From: Candidatus Kuenenia stuttgartensis
Lineage (GTDB): Bacteria > Planctomycetota > UBA11346
Assembly: GCA_945876185.1 (NCBI GenBank)
Contig: CAMCMZ010000002.1
Coordinates: 88,073-152,072 of the forward strand
DNA: 64,000 nucleotides
Reading direction: 5' to 3'
Under the pieces are notes generated by a model that worked only from the letters and a program-made list of their open reading frames with translations, ran no database searches and was not told where the DNA came from. Each line of letters begins with the position of its first letter. Within the stretch, counting starts at the first letter, position 1. Positions 36,024 through 46,759 of this stretch are shown here, piece by piece. The position numbers were made by a program, and so were the translations under genes.

Positions 36024-36416
36024 ATGAACGATTCTCCCCGACCTGGAATCTGGGCCAAGATCCTCTCCTGGACCACCTGCATCCTGGCACTGGTGATCTC
36101 TGCCTGGGGAGTCTATCAACTCACGTTCGCCTTGCCGAAACTCGAAAGGATTTTCGAGGATCTCAGCATCAAGGAAATGCCAAGGATTACTGTCTTTTTC
36201 CTCTCTTTTTACCATTCGGGCGGAGCGTACATCTTGATGCTTATCTCGCTCGTGGTCTTGGCTCTGGAGTTATTCTTCTCTGGAAAACCATGGAAGATCG
36301 GGGTAAATGGCCTGTGGGCCTGTTTTTCCTTCTTTTTTCTCTGGTTAGGGTTCATCGCCATGATGCAGCCATTGATCGGCATCGTGAATGAATTGAGCCT
36401 CCAATCTGCGAACTGA
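36024..36416 (+). CDS. Hypothetical membrane protein
   Basis: Three or more predicted TM segments (ILSWTTCILALVISAWGVYQ; GAYILMLISLVVLALELFF; GLWACFSFFFLWLGFIAMM). Confidence 0.6.
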   Translation: MNDSPRPGIWAKILSWTTCILALVISAWGVYQLTFALPKLERIFEDLSIKEMPRITVFFLSFYHSGGAYILMLISLVVLALELFFSGKPWKIGVNGLWACFSFFFLWLGFIAMMQPLIGIVNELSLQSAN

Positions 36417-36433
36417 ATCCGAAAAAATCCCTA

Positions 36434-37426
36434 TCACCCCACCCCGCACGCCCGATCGATCTCTTTCAACTCTTCAGCGGTGAACGCGAGATTGGCGACC
36501 GCGTCCAGGTTCTCATCGAGTTGCGCGACGGTGCTGGCGCCAATGAGCACCGAGGTCACGCGCGGGTCCTTGAGCAGCCAGGCGATGGACAGCTGGGCCA
36601 GGGTCTGGCCGCGCTTGGCGGCGATCGGTTCGAGGCGGCGCGCGGCTTCGATCTTGGCGGCGTTCTTTTCCAAGGCTTCGCGGGTCAAACCGCCGTTGCC
36701 CTGGTTCTGCACCGCGCGCGAATCCGGCGGCAGGCCGTTGCGGTATCGGCCGGCGAGGATGCCCTGTTCGAGCGGCGAGAACGCGATGACGCCGACGCCG
36801 CGCACTCCGGTGGTCGGCAGCACCTCGCGCTCGGCCCGGCGGTCGAGCAGGCTGTAGCGCGGCTGATGGATGGTGATCGGCGCGAAACCACGGTGCTGGA
36901 CGATGTCCAGGGCGCGGGTCAGGCGCGGGTCGGGATAATTCGACAACCCGGCGTAGAGCGCCTTGCCCTGGCGCACCAGATGGTCGAGCGCGCCGAGGGT
37001 TTCTTCCAGATCAGTCTCGGGATCGGGGCGGTGTGAATAGAAGAGGTCAACCTGGTCGAGTCCCAGGCGCTTGAGCGACTGCTCGCACGATTGGATGAGG
37101 TATTTGCGCCCGCCGCCATCACCGTACGGCCCCGGCCACATGCGGTGGCCGGCCTTGGTCGAGACGACGATCTGCTCGCGCGGCAGGTCCTTCAGGATGC
37201 GGCCGAACAGGCTTTCGCTCGCGCCGGCCGGGGTGCCGTAGTTGTTCGCCAGGTCAAAATGCGTGACCCCGCGCGCGAAGGCGCGCAGGATGATGTCCCG
37301 CGCGACGGATTCGTCGCGGTAGCTGCCCATGCCTTGCCACAGGCCGAGGCTGATCGCGGGAAGAAGAAGCCCCGAGCTGCCGCAGCGGCGGTAGGGCATG
37401 ACGACGGATCCGGTGGCGGTGGTCAT
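36434..37426 (-). CDS. Aldo/keto reductase
   Basis: MPYRRCGSSGLLLPAISLGLWQG, VTHFDLANNYGTPAGASE, LFYSHRPDPETDLEETLGALDHLV. Confidence 0.9.
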   Translation of the reverse strand: MTTATGSVVMPYRRCGSSGLLLPAISLGLWQGMGSYRDESVARDIILRAFARGVTHFDLANNYGTPAGASESLFGRILKDLPREQIVVSTKAGHRMWPGPYGDGGGRKYLIQSCEQSLKRLGLDQVDLFYSHRPDPETDLEETLGALDHLVRQGKALYAGLSNYPDPRLTRALDIVQHRGFAPITIHQPRYSLLDRRAEREVLPTTGVRGVGVIAFSPLEQGILAGRYRNGLPPDSRAVQNQGNGGLTREALEKNAAKIEAARRLEPIAAKRGQTLAQLSIAWLLKDPRVTSVLIGASTVAQLDENLDAVANLAFTAEELKEIDRACGVG

Positions 37427-37640
37427 GGTGAAGGCTCCGCTTCGGATGGTGGGCGGGTGGGCAGAGCGCGCCATGACCCGGCTCGGCCGCGCGGCGGCGG
37501 CGGCAGCGGGCCCGTGCCGGGCGGACCTGAATCTCGGGTGGCGGCGTGCTGCGCATGTTCTGGAATTTGGCCATTTGTACGGGGTGGGCCGGCGATCCAG
37601 CCAAGGCTGATCACGATTTCACTGCAATTCCAAGGTCATT

Positions 37641-37805
37641 CCGGCCTTGGCCGGATCGCCACATGGCCAACGGCCGGTTGCAAACCGGCGGTCCCAGGCG
37701 CAAGCGTTTAATCAGCATTTCCGTGACATTGGGACTGCATGGCCAATCCCCAGGACGTGCTGCGCACGCACGCTCCCAGGCGGACGAGACGTCCACGATC
37801 CCAGG
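37641..37805. repeat. Intergenic array of hairpins each followed by TCCCAGG
   Basis: gccggtt-gca-aaccggc then gtcccagg; cgtgc-tgc-gcacg then ctcccagg; ggacg-aga-cgtcc then atcccagg. Confidence 0.75.
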
Positions 37806-37872
37806 TTTTCAGCACTCGGGTCCGGGCGGAGGATTGATCGTTCGCAGACCGGGGTACAAGCCGATCATCGTG

Positions 37873-38535
37873 ATGAAAACCACCATTTCCCGCCTCGCTG
37901 TGTTCGATCTGGATGGGACCCTGGTCGACAGCCGCCACGACCTGGCGGCGGCGGCCAACGCGGCACGCGCGGCCCTGGGTCTGCCAATGTGGCCGGTGGA
38001 ATCCGTGGTGCGCTGCATCGGCGAAGGGGCGCAGAACCTGATCAAGGGGGTGACGCCGGAAGCCACGCCGGAACAGCGCGACGTCGCCATGGCGGCCTTC
38101 AAGGCCCACTACGCGGCGCACTGCTGCGACGCTACGCCGGTCTACGACGGAGTGGTGGAGCTCATCGACCAGCTGACTGCGGTGGGTTGGCGGCTCGCGG
38201 TGCTAACCAACAAGCCGGATGGGTTCTCGCGCACGATCCTCGCGCATCATGGTCTGGCGCAGCGTTTCCTGGCCATCACCGGCGGCGACCGCTTTCGCAA
38301 ACCAGATCCGCGTGGGCTCAATGAGCTGATCACAGCGGCGGAAACCACGCCGGCGCAGGCCTGGATGATCGGCGACCACCACACCGACATCCAGGTGGGT
38401 CGCGCCGCCGGTTGCCGCACCCTGTTCGCCGCGTGGGGTTTCGGGCGGCTGGAAGGTCAGGTGCCGCACGCCACCGCCACCGATCCAACTGCGGCCGGCA
38501 ACGTACTGCTGGACGGGCCATGGCCGGCGATCTGA
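37873..38535 (+). CDS. gph: Phosphoglycolate phosphatase-like HAD hydrolase
   Basis: AVFDLDGTLVDSRHDLAAAAN, LTNKPDGFSRTIL, MIGDHHTDIQVGRAAG. Confidence 0.85.
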   Translation: MKTTISRLAVFDLDGTLVDSRHDLAAAANAARAALGLPMWPVESVVRCIGEGAQNLIKGVTPEATPEQRDVAMAAFKAHYAAHCCDATPVYDGVVELIDQLTAVGWRLAVLTNKPDGFSRTILAHHGLAQRFLAITGGDRFRKPDPRGLNELITAAETTPAQAWMIGDHHTDIQVGRAAGCRTLFAAWGFGRLEGQVPHATATDPTAAGNVLLDGPWPAI

Positions 38536-39245
38536 GACCCAGACCAAATCAACGCGACCGGCTGATCCTCGATGCGGATGGCAGTCCGGTGACGCCGGAG
38601 CTGATCCTCACCGCCTACCGCCAGCGCTGCTTCCCGATGGCCGACAGCCGCCGGGGCAGGATCCGCTGGTACCGGCCGACGCTGCGCGCGGTGATCACCT
38701 GGGACCGCTTCAAGGTGCCGGAAAGCCTGGCGAAAACCATGCGCCGGCATCCGTACCGTTACACCTGCGACGCCGCCTTCGCGGCCGTGATCGCAGCCTG
38801 CGCCGAGCGCAGCAGCACCTGGATCAGCGGCGACATCGAACGGCTGTACGTCGCCCTGCACGAGCGCGGCCTCGCGCATTCGGTCGAGGCGTGGGACTCC
38901 GCCGGAGCGCTCGTCGGCGGCCTGTATGGCCTGACGATCGGCGCCTGCTTCTGCGGCGAGAGCATGTTCCACCGCGCCGACGACGCCGCCAAGATCGCCG
39001 TCGTGCTGCTGGTCGAACGCTTGCGGAAACAAGGCTTCCGCGTGCTCGACTGCCAGCAGCAGACGCCGCACATGGAGCGCTTCGGCGCGCACGAGATCAC
39101 CGATGACGCCTATGCCGCGCTGCTGGGCGACGGCGACGAGGCGCTTCCGTTCGGTCCGACCGGGGAATGGGATTCGGGACCGAGCGTCATCCGGGAAGAA
39201 AGGCAAGGAATGGCCACAGAGAGCACAAAAGACACAAAAAATTAA
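38520..39245 (+). CDS. aat: Leucyl/phenylalanyl-tRNA--protein transferase
   Basis: LILTAYRQRCFPMADSRRGRIRWYRPTLRAVI, HSVEAWDSAGALVGGLYGLTIGACFCGESMFHRADDAAKIA. Confidence 0.9.
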   Translation: MAGDLRPRPNQRDRLILDADGSPVTPELILTAYRQRCFPMADSRRGRIRWYRPTLRAVITWDRFKVPESLAKTMRRHPYRYTCDAAFAAVIAACAERSSTWISGDIERLYVALHERGLAHSVEAWDSAGALVGGLYGLTIGACFCGESMFHRADDAAKIAVVLLVERLRKQGFRVLDCQQQTPHMERFGAHEITDDAYAALLGDGDEALPFGPTGEWDSGPSVIREERQGMATESTKDTKN

Positions 39246-39285
39246 GGCAATTTCTTCTCTGTGATCCTTGTGCTCTTTGTGGCCA
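39211..39285. repeat. Inverted repeat element, copy B of the GGCCACAAAGAGCACAAAG family
   Basis: tggccacagagagcacaaaagacacaaa / ttctctgtgatccttgtgctctttgtggcca. Confidence 0.9.
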
Positions 39286-39294
39286 TTTCTTGGT

Positions 39295-39969
39295 TCAGAC
39301 CTGCGGTGGCGCCACCGGCTTGTGCTCGCCGCGCATCCCGGCAGCGATGAATTCGACCAGGCGCTTGGTGATCGCGTCGGGATCGCTGACGTCGCAGGCG
39401 CCCTTCGAAACCAGTTCCAGGCGATGGGTCTGGGCCAGGGTGTAGGCCATCGCGCCGCCGGCGAAATGGACGCGCCAGAACAGTTCCTCGTCGCTGAGTT
39501 CGGGCAGGACGCGGCGCAGCGCCTGGGTGAAGCGGGCCAGCACCGGTTCCAGTTCTTCCTTGAAGAGCGGGGTCAGGTACGAGCCGGGTTCGTACAGGGC
39601 GCGGCCGAGCAGCCGCATGAATCGCTCGCCACCGTTCGCCTGGTCGTGGACGAGGCGGATCACCGGCGCGACGTAGCAGGTCAGGATGTCGGTCGCGGTC
39701 GGCGGCTGGCCACCCTGGCGCTGCTCCAACTCGTCGAGCAGACGCAGGCGCTCGGCGTTGACCGGCCGCAGCCGACGCGCGTAGACCTGGACGATCAGCT
39801 CTTCTTTGGAGCCGAAGTGGTAGTTCACCGCCGCCAGGTTGGCCTTGGCCAGGGTGGTGACCTGGCGCATCGAGGCGGCCTCAATCCCGAAGTCAGCGAG
39901 GAGCTGTTCGGCGGCGTCGAGGATGCGCGTCTGGGTATCGGCGGAGCGGGCAAGGATGCGTTGTCTCAT
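39295..39969 (-). CDS. TetR-family transcriptional regulator
   Basis: TQTRILDAAEQLLADFGIEAASMRQVTTLAKANLAAVNYHFGSKEELI. Confidence 0.9.
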   Translation of the reverse strand: MRQRILARSADTQTRILDAAEQLLADFGIEAASMRQVTTLAKANLAAVNYHFGSKEELIVQVYARRLRPVNAERLRLLDELEQRQGGQPPTATDILTCYVAPVIRLVHDQANGGERFMRLLGRALYEPGSYLTPLFKEELEPVLARFTQALRRVLPELSDEELFWRVHFAGGAMAYTLAQTHRLELVSKGACDVSDPDAITKRLVEFIAAGMRGEHKPVAPPQV

Positions 39970-40106
39970 ACGTTCGTTTCAAAATAATACCTGGAACAGA
40001 GAGCGCAAGCCTGTGCTGAACCACAGGGAAAAAATCGCTTAACAAACGGTGGCAGGAAACCGGCGGAGCATTTCAGGCGCCAATCGCGCGCCATACGTCG
40101 CCTGGT

Positions 40107-42200
<2,094 letters not shown>

Positions 42201-42253
42201 GGCGGTTCCTTGGGTTTTTCTACAGTATTCCGGCAACGAACGCCGGCCGCCGA

Positions 42254-42463
42254 TCAGAGCGTGATCGCGCCGGTCTCGGCGAGCAGGGTCAGCACCAGCG
42301 CCCGCGCGCGGTCGCGCGAGATCCAATGCCGGCACTGGATCTTGGCGCTGAGCAGATCGACGCGGCCCTGGCTGTCGGCGATATCGGCCGGGGTCAGGCG
42401 CGGGCAGCGCGCCCGCACCAGGGGCACGAGGAGGTTCCAGGCAGGTTCAGGGACGACGTTCAT
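42254..42463 (-). CDS. Small hypothetical protein, weakly CsbD-like
   Basis: WNLLVPLVRARCPRLTPADIADSQGRVDLLSAKIQ pattern. Confidence 0.4.
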   Translation of the reverse strand: MNVVPEPAWNLLVPLVRARCPRLTPADIADSQGRVDLLSAKIQCRHWISRDRARALVLTLLAETGAITL

Positions 42464-42609
42464 GGGCGGGGACGCTACCGGGGCAGCCACCGGGGCAAAC
42501 GATAGTCGGCGGTGCTGACGTTGGCGTTTGCCCTTGCTGACACCGGCTTTCGCCGGTTTCGGGCAACTCCGCCCTTCCGGATTCCTTGGCCCTGAGCTAC
42601 CATGAATCC

Positions 42610-43998
42610 ATGCCGATCACCACCGCAGTCGTCGCTGACGACGAGATCCTCAATCGCGAATTGCTGGCCGAGATGCTGCCGCGCCTGGGGGTGCAGGTGC
42701 GCACCGGCAAGGACGGCGTCGCCGCGCTCAAGGCGCTCGAGGCCGAACCGGCGGATCTGCTCATCACCGACATCCGCATGCCCGGCATGGGCGGGCTGAA
42801 ACTGCTGCTCAAATCCAAGGAGAAATGGCCGGAGATGCCGGTGGTGATGATGACCGCCTTCGCCTCCGTCGAATCCGCGGTCGAGTCGATGCGCCAGGGC
42901 GCCTACGACTACCTGATGAAGCCGTTCGGCGTCGAACAGGTCGAGGCGCTGCTGCTGCGCCTCAACGAACGCCAGGGCCTGGTGCGCGAGGTCAAGCGCC
43001 TGCGCGCCGAGACCCGCTCACGCCACGCCGGCCGGAGGATGCTGGGCGATTCGCCGGCGATGCAGCGCGTGGCGGAATTGGTGGAGCGCGCCGCGAAGAC
43101 CTCGTCGACGGTGCTGATTCGCGGCGAATCCGGCACCGGCAAGGAACTCGTCGCGCGCGCCCTGCATGAGCAGTCGGCGCGTTCCAGCGGCCCGTTCATC
43201 TCGGTGAACTGCGCCGCGCTGACCGAGACGCTGCTCACCAGCGAACTCTTCGGCCACGAAAAAGGCTCGTTCACCGGCGCCGATGAACAGCGCCCCGGCC
43301 GCTTCGAACTTGCTAACGGTGGCACCATCCTGCTCGACGAGATCAGCGAAATATCGGCAGAATTGCAGGCGAAACTGCTGCGCGTCCTGGAAGAGCGCGA
43401 GTTCGAACGGGTCGGCGGCGGCAAGGCGATCGCGATCGACGTACGCGTGATCGCGACCACCAACCGCGACCTGCTGGAGCACACGAAGACCGGCCGCTTC
43501 CGCGAGGACCTCTACTACCGCCTCAACGTCATCCCGATCGACACGCCCGCCCTGCGCGACCGGCGCGAGGACATCCCGACCCTGCTCAAGCACTACCTGG
43601 ACGTGTTCAGCCGCGAACTCGGCGTGAAACCGAAACTCGCGGATGAGGCCGTGGCGCTGCTCGCCACCTACCGCTGGCCCGGCAACGTGCGCGAACTGGT
43701 CAACATCGTCGAACGCCTGGTCGTACTCGGCGGTGGTGGAACCCTGGATGCCGACGCGGTGCGCCGCTGCCTGCCCGAACTCGGCCCCGCAACCACGCTC
43801 ACGCCAGCGCCGACCAGCGATCTCGATCTGACCTTGGAAGAAGTCGAGAAACGCCACGTCCTGGCCGTGCTCGCGGCCTGCGGCAACAACCGGCAACAGG
43901 CCGCCGACCGCCTGGGCATCGCCCGCCGCACCCTGTTCGACAAGCTCGCGCGCTGGCGCGGTGACGCGCCGGAGGCGGAAGACGCAACGGCAGGGTGA
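42610..43998 (+). CDS. Sigma-54-dependent response regulator (NtrC family)
   Basis: Receiver domain VVADDEILNREL..LLITDIRMPGMGG; AAA+ GESGTGKELVARALHEQS; GHEKGSFTGADEQRPGRFE; C-terminal Fis-type HTH. Confidence 0.95.
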   Translation: MPITTAVVADDEILNRELLAEMLPRLGVQVRTGKDGVAALKALEAEPADLLITDIRMPGMGGLKLLLKSKEKWPEMPVVMMTAFASVESAVESMRQGAYDYLMKPFGVEQVEALLLRLNERQGLVREVKRLRAETRSRHAGRRMLGDSPAMQRVAELVERAAKTSSTVLIRGESGTGKELVARALHEQSARSSGPFISVNCAALTETLLTSELFGHEKGSFTGADEQRPGRFELANGGTILLDEISEISAELQAKLLRVLEEREFERVGGGKAIAIDVRVIATTNRDLLEHTKTGRFREDLYYRLNVIPIDTPALRDRREDIPTLLKHYLDVFSRELGVKPKLADEAVALLATYRWPGNVRELVNIVERLVVLGGGGTLDADAVRRCLPELGPATTLTPAPTSDLDLTLEEVEKRHVLAVLAACGNNRQQAADRLGIARRTLFDKLARWRGDAPEAEDATAG

Positions 43999-44015
43999 AC
44001 CGGGCGGGAAACCTC

Positions 44016-44257
44016 GTCGATGTGGACATTGACGCTCCATGCGCACGGCCGCCCTTGGAGCGGCGATGTCCACATCGCCGTCGTTGTCGGAGATACCCGT
44101 CGATGTGACCGGAGATATCCGTCGATGTGGACATCGACGCTCCTTGCGCACGGCCATCCGCCTTAGGGGCGGCGATGTCCACATCGCCGTCGTTGTCGGA
44201 GATGCCCGTCGATGTGACCGGAGATATCCGTCGATGTGGACATCGACGCTCCTTTGG
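44016..44257. repeat. Tandem repeat, about 2.2 copies of a 105-109-bp unit containing two complementary hairpins
   Basis: gtcgatgtggacat(t/c)gacgctcc starts at 44016, 44121 and 44230; ggcgatgtccacatcgcc between each. Confidence 0.95.
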
Positions 44258-44265
44258 CCCAAGCC

Positions 44266-45159
44266 CTACCGCTTTGATCTCCCTGGCGGTTTGGGCGCGT
44301 CGGCGTTCGGTTGAGAGACGAGTTCTTTCAACTGCTGCAGCGTCAGGTTGGTGCCGAAGCGCTGATTCAACTGCTTGAGCAGTTGATCGCGGTCGGGCCG
44401 GTTGAGCATCGCCTCGATCTGCGCCGGTGACAACTGGCCGACGAGTTTCTTGAGGTCGTCGACCCCGCCGTCTCCCGTGGCAGACTTTTTCCCTGCCGTC
44501 TTCGGATTCTTAGGCGGCTTCTTCTTGTCGTCCTTGCCCGCGTCCTTGCCGGAACCGTCAGCGGAATCGCCATCGGCCTTGGCGAGCAGGATCGTCATGT
44601 CGTGGGTGCTGCCGGCCGGGTCACGGAAGCGAACGATCGAGTCGGCGGTGATCGCCAGCAGCGTCCAGCCGCCGATCGCTTCGCCGACAGCCATCGGCTT
44701 GGCCTCTTTTTCATTGGGAGCGCGGACCAGCACCACCGGCGCACGGTTGGCCACCTCGATCAGGCCGACGCAGGTCGGCGCGGACGGATCGCTGCCATCC
44801 AGCGACGGCCACACCAACGGCGGCTGCGGTGGCAGGATGACCACTGTACCCCCGACCGGGGGAGGGAAATTGGGCGGTGCTGGCGGCGCGACCGGCCTGG
44901 TGCCGTACTTGCGCGACCGCTCCGGAACCCGGTCATTGTAGGGAATGAATGGGTTCTCGTTGTTAACCGCGTAGTTGTCGTACGGGCCGATGTCCGGCTT
45001 GCTCGCCGCCAGCAGGACCACGGCCGACCCGTCGATCAGCGGCGCGGTGCGCTGGTGCAACTCGATGGCGGAGATTGTCCAGGCGACGATGGCGACGATG
45101 AGCGCCAACGCAGCCACCAGCGAAACCACCCGTCCGATCTGACCGACACCGGAACTCAT
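44266..45159 (-). CDS. Pilus/T2SS-associated inner-membrane protein, GspC/PilP-like (paralogue 2)
   Basis: N-terminal TM; DGSAVVLLAASKPDIGPYDNYAVNNENPFIPY..; MAVGEAIGGWTLLAITADSIVRFRDPAGSTHDM. Confidence 0.65.
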   Translation of the reverse strand: MSSGVGQIGRVVSLVAALALIVAIVAWTISAIELHQRTAPLIDGSAVVLLAASKPDIGPYDNYAVNNENPFIPYNDRVPERSRKYGTRPVAPPAPPNFPPPVGGTVVILPPQPPLVWPSLDGSDPSAPTCVGLIEVANRAPVVLVRAPNEKEAKPMAVGEAIGGWTLLAITADSIVRFRDPAGSTHDMTILLAKADGDSADGSGKDAGKDDKKKPPKNPKTAGKKSATGDGGVDDLKKLVGQLSPAQIEAMLNRPDRDQLLKQLNQRFGTNLTLQQLKELVSQPNADAPKPPGRSKR

Positions 45160-45866
45160 AACCGGTTCCGGATTGGGGCGATCCCGGACGGCATGCTGGC
45201 CGCAGGTCGCACCGATGGCTTGGTCGGGGTCCGCAAGGATTTCACCGGCCGGGAAGAAGCCTCGCGCAGATCCGAAAGGCCGATCGCCAACTGGTGCTCG
45301 CTGCCTGCGGGATCGCGGAAACGCGCCAGATTTTCGGCGGAAATCGCAAGCAGGGTCCAGCCCGCGGCGACGTCGCCGATGTTCATTGGGATGGTGTCCG
45401 TCTGACCGGTCAGACGGACCAGCAACACTTGCGGCTGCTGCTCGACCGCGATCACGCCGACGCAGTGCGGGGCACGAGGGTCCTCGCCGGCGAGCGTGGG
45501 CCAGGTCAGTGGTTCGACGCAAGAAACCGTGACGATTGCCTCGTCCTTCGTCGGCTTCCATCGGTCGGCCAGATCCACGCCTGCTTGACCCGCTGCAACC
45601 TCGGGCTGCTTCCGGCCAGGATCCTGATAGGGGACGAACGGATTCAGGCGGTTGACCCGATAGCGGGTGAACGGCCCGATGTCCGGCTGGTCAGCGGCGA
45701 GCAGCACCGACGCGCTACCTTCGATCAAGGTCGGCTCATGCACCCGCTCAACGGTGCGGGGCTGCAGCCACGCCACGACCGCAGTGACCAGGGCCGCCGC
45801 GCTGATCAGCACCGCCACCCAAGCCAGACGCTCGGCTAGCCACCGATGGAGATTCCATGCGCTCAT
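45156..45866 (-). CDS. Pilus/T2SS-associated inner-membrane protein, GspC/PilP-like (paralogue 1)
   Basis: N-terminal TM; EGSASVLLAADQPDIGPFTRYRVNRLNPFVPY..; MNIGDVAAGWTLLAISAENLARFRDPAGSEHQL. Confidence 0.65.
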   Translation of the reverse strand: MSAWNLHRWLAERLAWVAVLISAAALVTAVVAWLQPRTVERVHEPTLIEGSASVLLAADQPDIGPFTRYRVNRLNPFVPYQDPGRKQPEVAAGQAGVDLADRWKPTKDEAIVTVSCVEPLTWPTLAGEDPRAPHCVGVIAVEQQPQVLLVRLTGQTDTIPMNIGDVAAGWTLLAISAENLARFRDPAGSEHQLAIGLSDLREASSRPVKSLRTPTKPSVRPAASMPSGIAPIRNRL

Positions 45867-46753
45867 GGCCGGGCTCCTCGGGATCCACCACCGCTGGACG
45901 CGCTGCCCGACCTGACGACTGGCGCGTTCACACCGCGATCCTTGTCGGACAGGAACTGCATCCCGGCGAGGGTGAATCGGCCGGTCAGGATGGGGATGTC
46001 ATCGCGGCTGGTGCGGTTCGCGCTGTCGATGCTCGCGCCCAGAAGGATGACCGGATAGTCCGCCTTTCCCTTCGATTCCGGCGATTCTTCGACGTAGGCG
46101 AACTGGTGCAGGATCCAGAGCAGGGTGTCCAGGCGCGCCTTGATCTCGATGGTCAGGTTGTACTGCCGTAGCAGGGCCGGGCGGCCCGTCGGTCCGTCGA
46201 GCTTCCCGCGCAGGTCGCCCAGGACGATGCTGGTGACCTCATGGATTGGCTCGGGAGTGGTGACCACCGTGGTCATGACCTTGTCGACCAGTTGCAGCAT
46301 CGCGAGGCTGGCAGGGATGTCTTCGGGTTTGGGGATGTCGCGCTCGCTGGCGAGGGCGAACCCCAGCATCGGTGGGAAGCCTATGTTCTTCACCTTGGCA
46401 TGTCCGGCGATCTGGCCTTGGACCTGCTGGAAGCGGAACAGCCAGCGGGCGCCTGGTTCACGTTCTTCGGCTTTGCCAGACTCGGGCAGGATGCGGAAGT
46501 CACGAGTCACAGCGAAACCGGTATTGTCCTTGAGGTTCTTGATGCTGGCACGCAGCTTCTCATTGGCCTCGGCCTGCTCGGTGATGCGTTTGGTGACCTC
46601 CTTGCCCTTGGCACTGCCGATCGGTGGCAACTTCTCCACCGATTCGGCGAGATCGGGTTCGTAATACCAGTACAACCCGCCTACGCCGAGAACGAGCACG
46701 CCAGCCAAGGTGATCCAGCCATTGCGCAGCGGAAGTTTGATTTCAGGTGCCAT
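45863..46753 (-). CDS. Pilus-associated protein, Amuc_1100/PilO-like
   Basis: N-terminal TM then coiled region; sits between PilM-like and PilP-like genes with 4-bp overlap downstream. Confidence 0.55.
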   Translation of the reverse strand: MAPEIKLPLRNGWITLAGVLVLGVGGLYWYYEPDLAESVEKLPPIGSAKGKEVTKRITEQAEANEKLRASIKNLKDNTGFAVTRDFRILPESGKAEEREPGARWLFRFQQVQGQIAGHAKVKNIGFPPMLGFALASERDIPKPEDIPASLAMLQLVDKVMTTVVTTPEPIHEVTSIVLGDLRGKLDGPTGRPALLRQYNLTIEIKARLDTLLWILHQFAYVEESPESKGKADYPVILLGASIDSANRTSRDDIPILTGRFTLAGMQFLSDKDRGVNAPVVRSGSASSGGGSRGARP

Positions 46754-46759
46754 GGGATC

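Noticed and set aside
44016-44257. Possible CRISPR array
   Set aside because: Only ~2.2 copies of a long near-identical unit with no unique spacers and no cas genes; it is a tandem duplication with hairpins.
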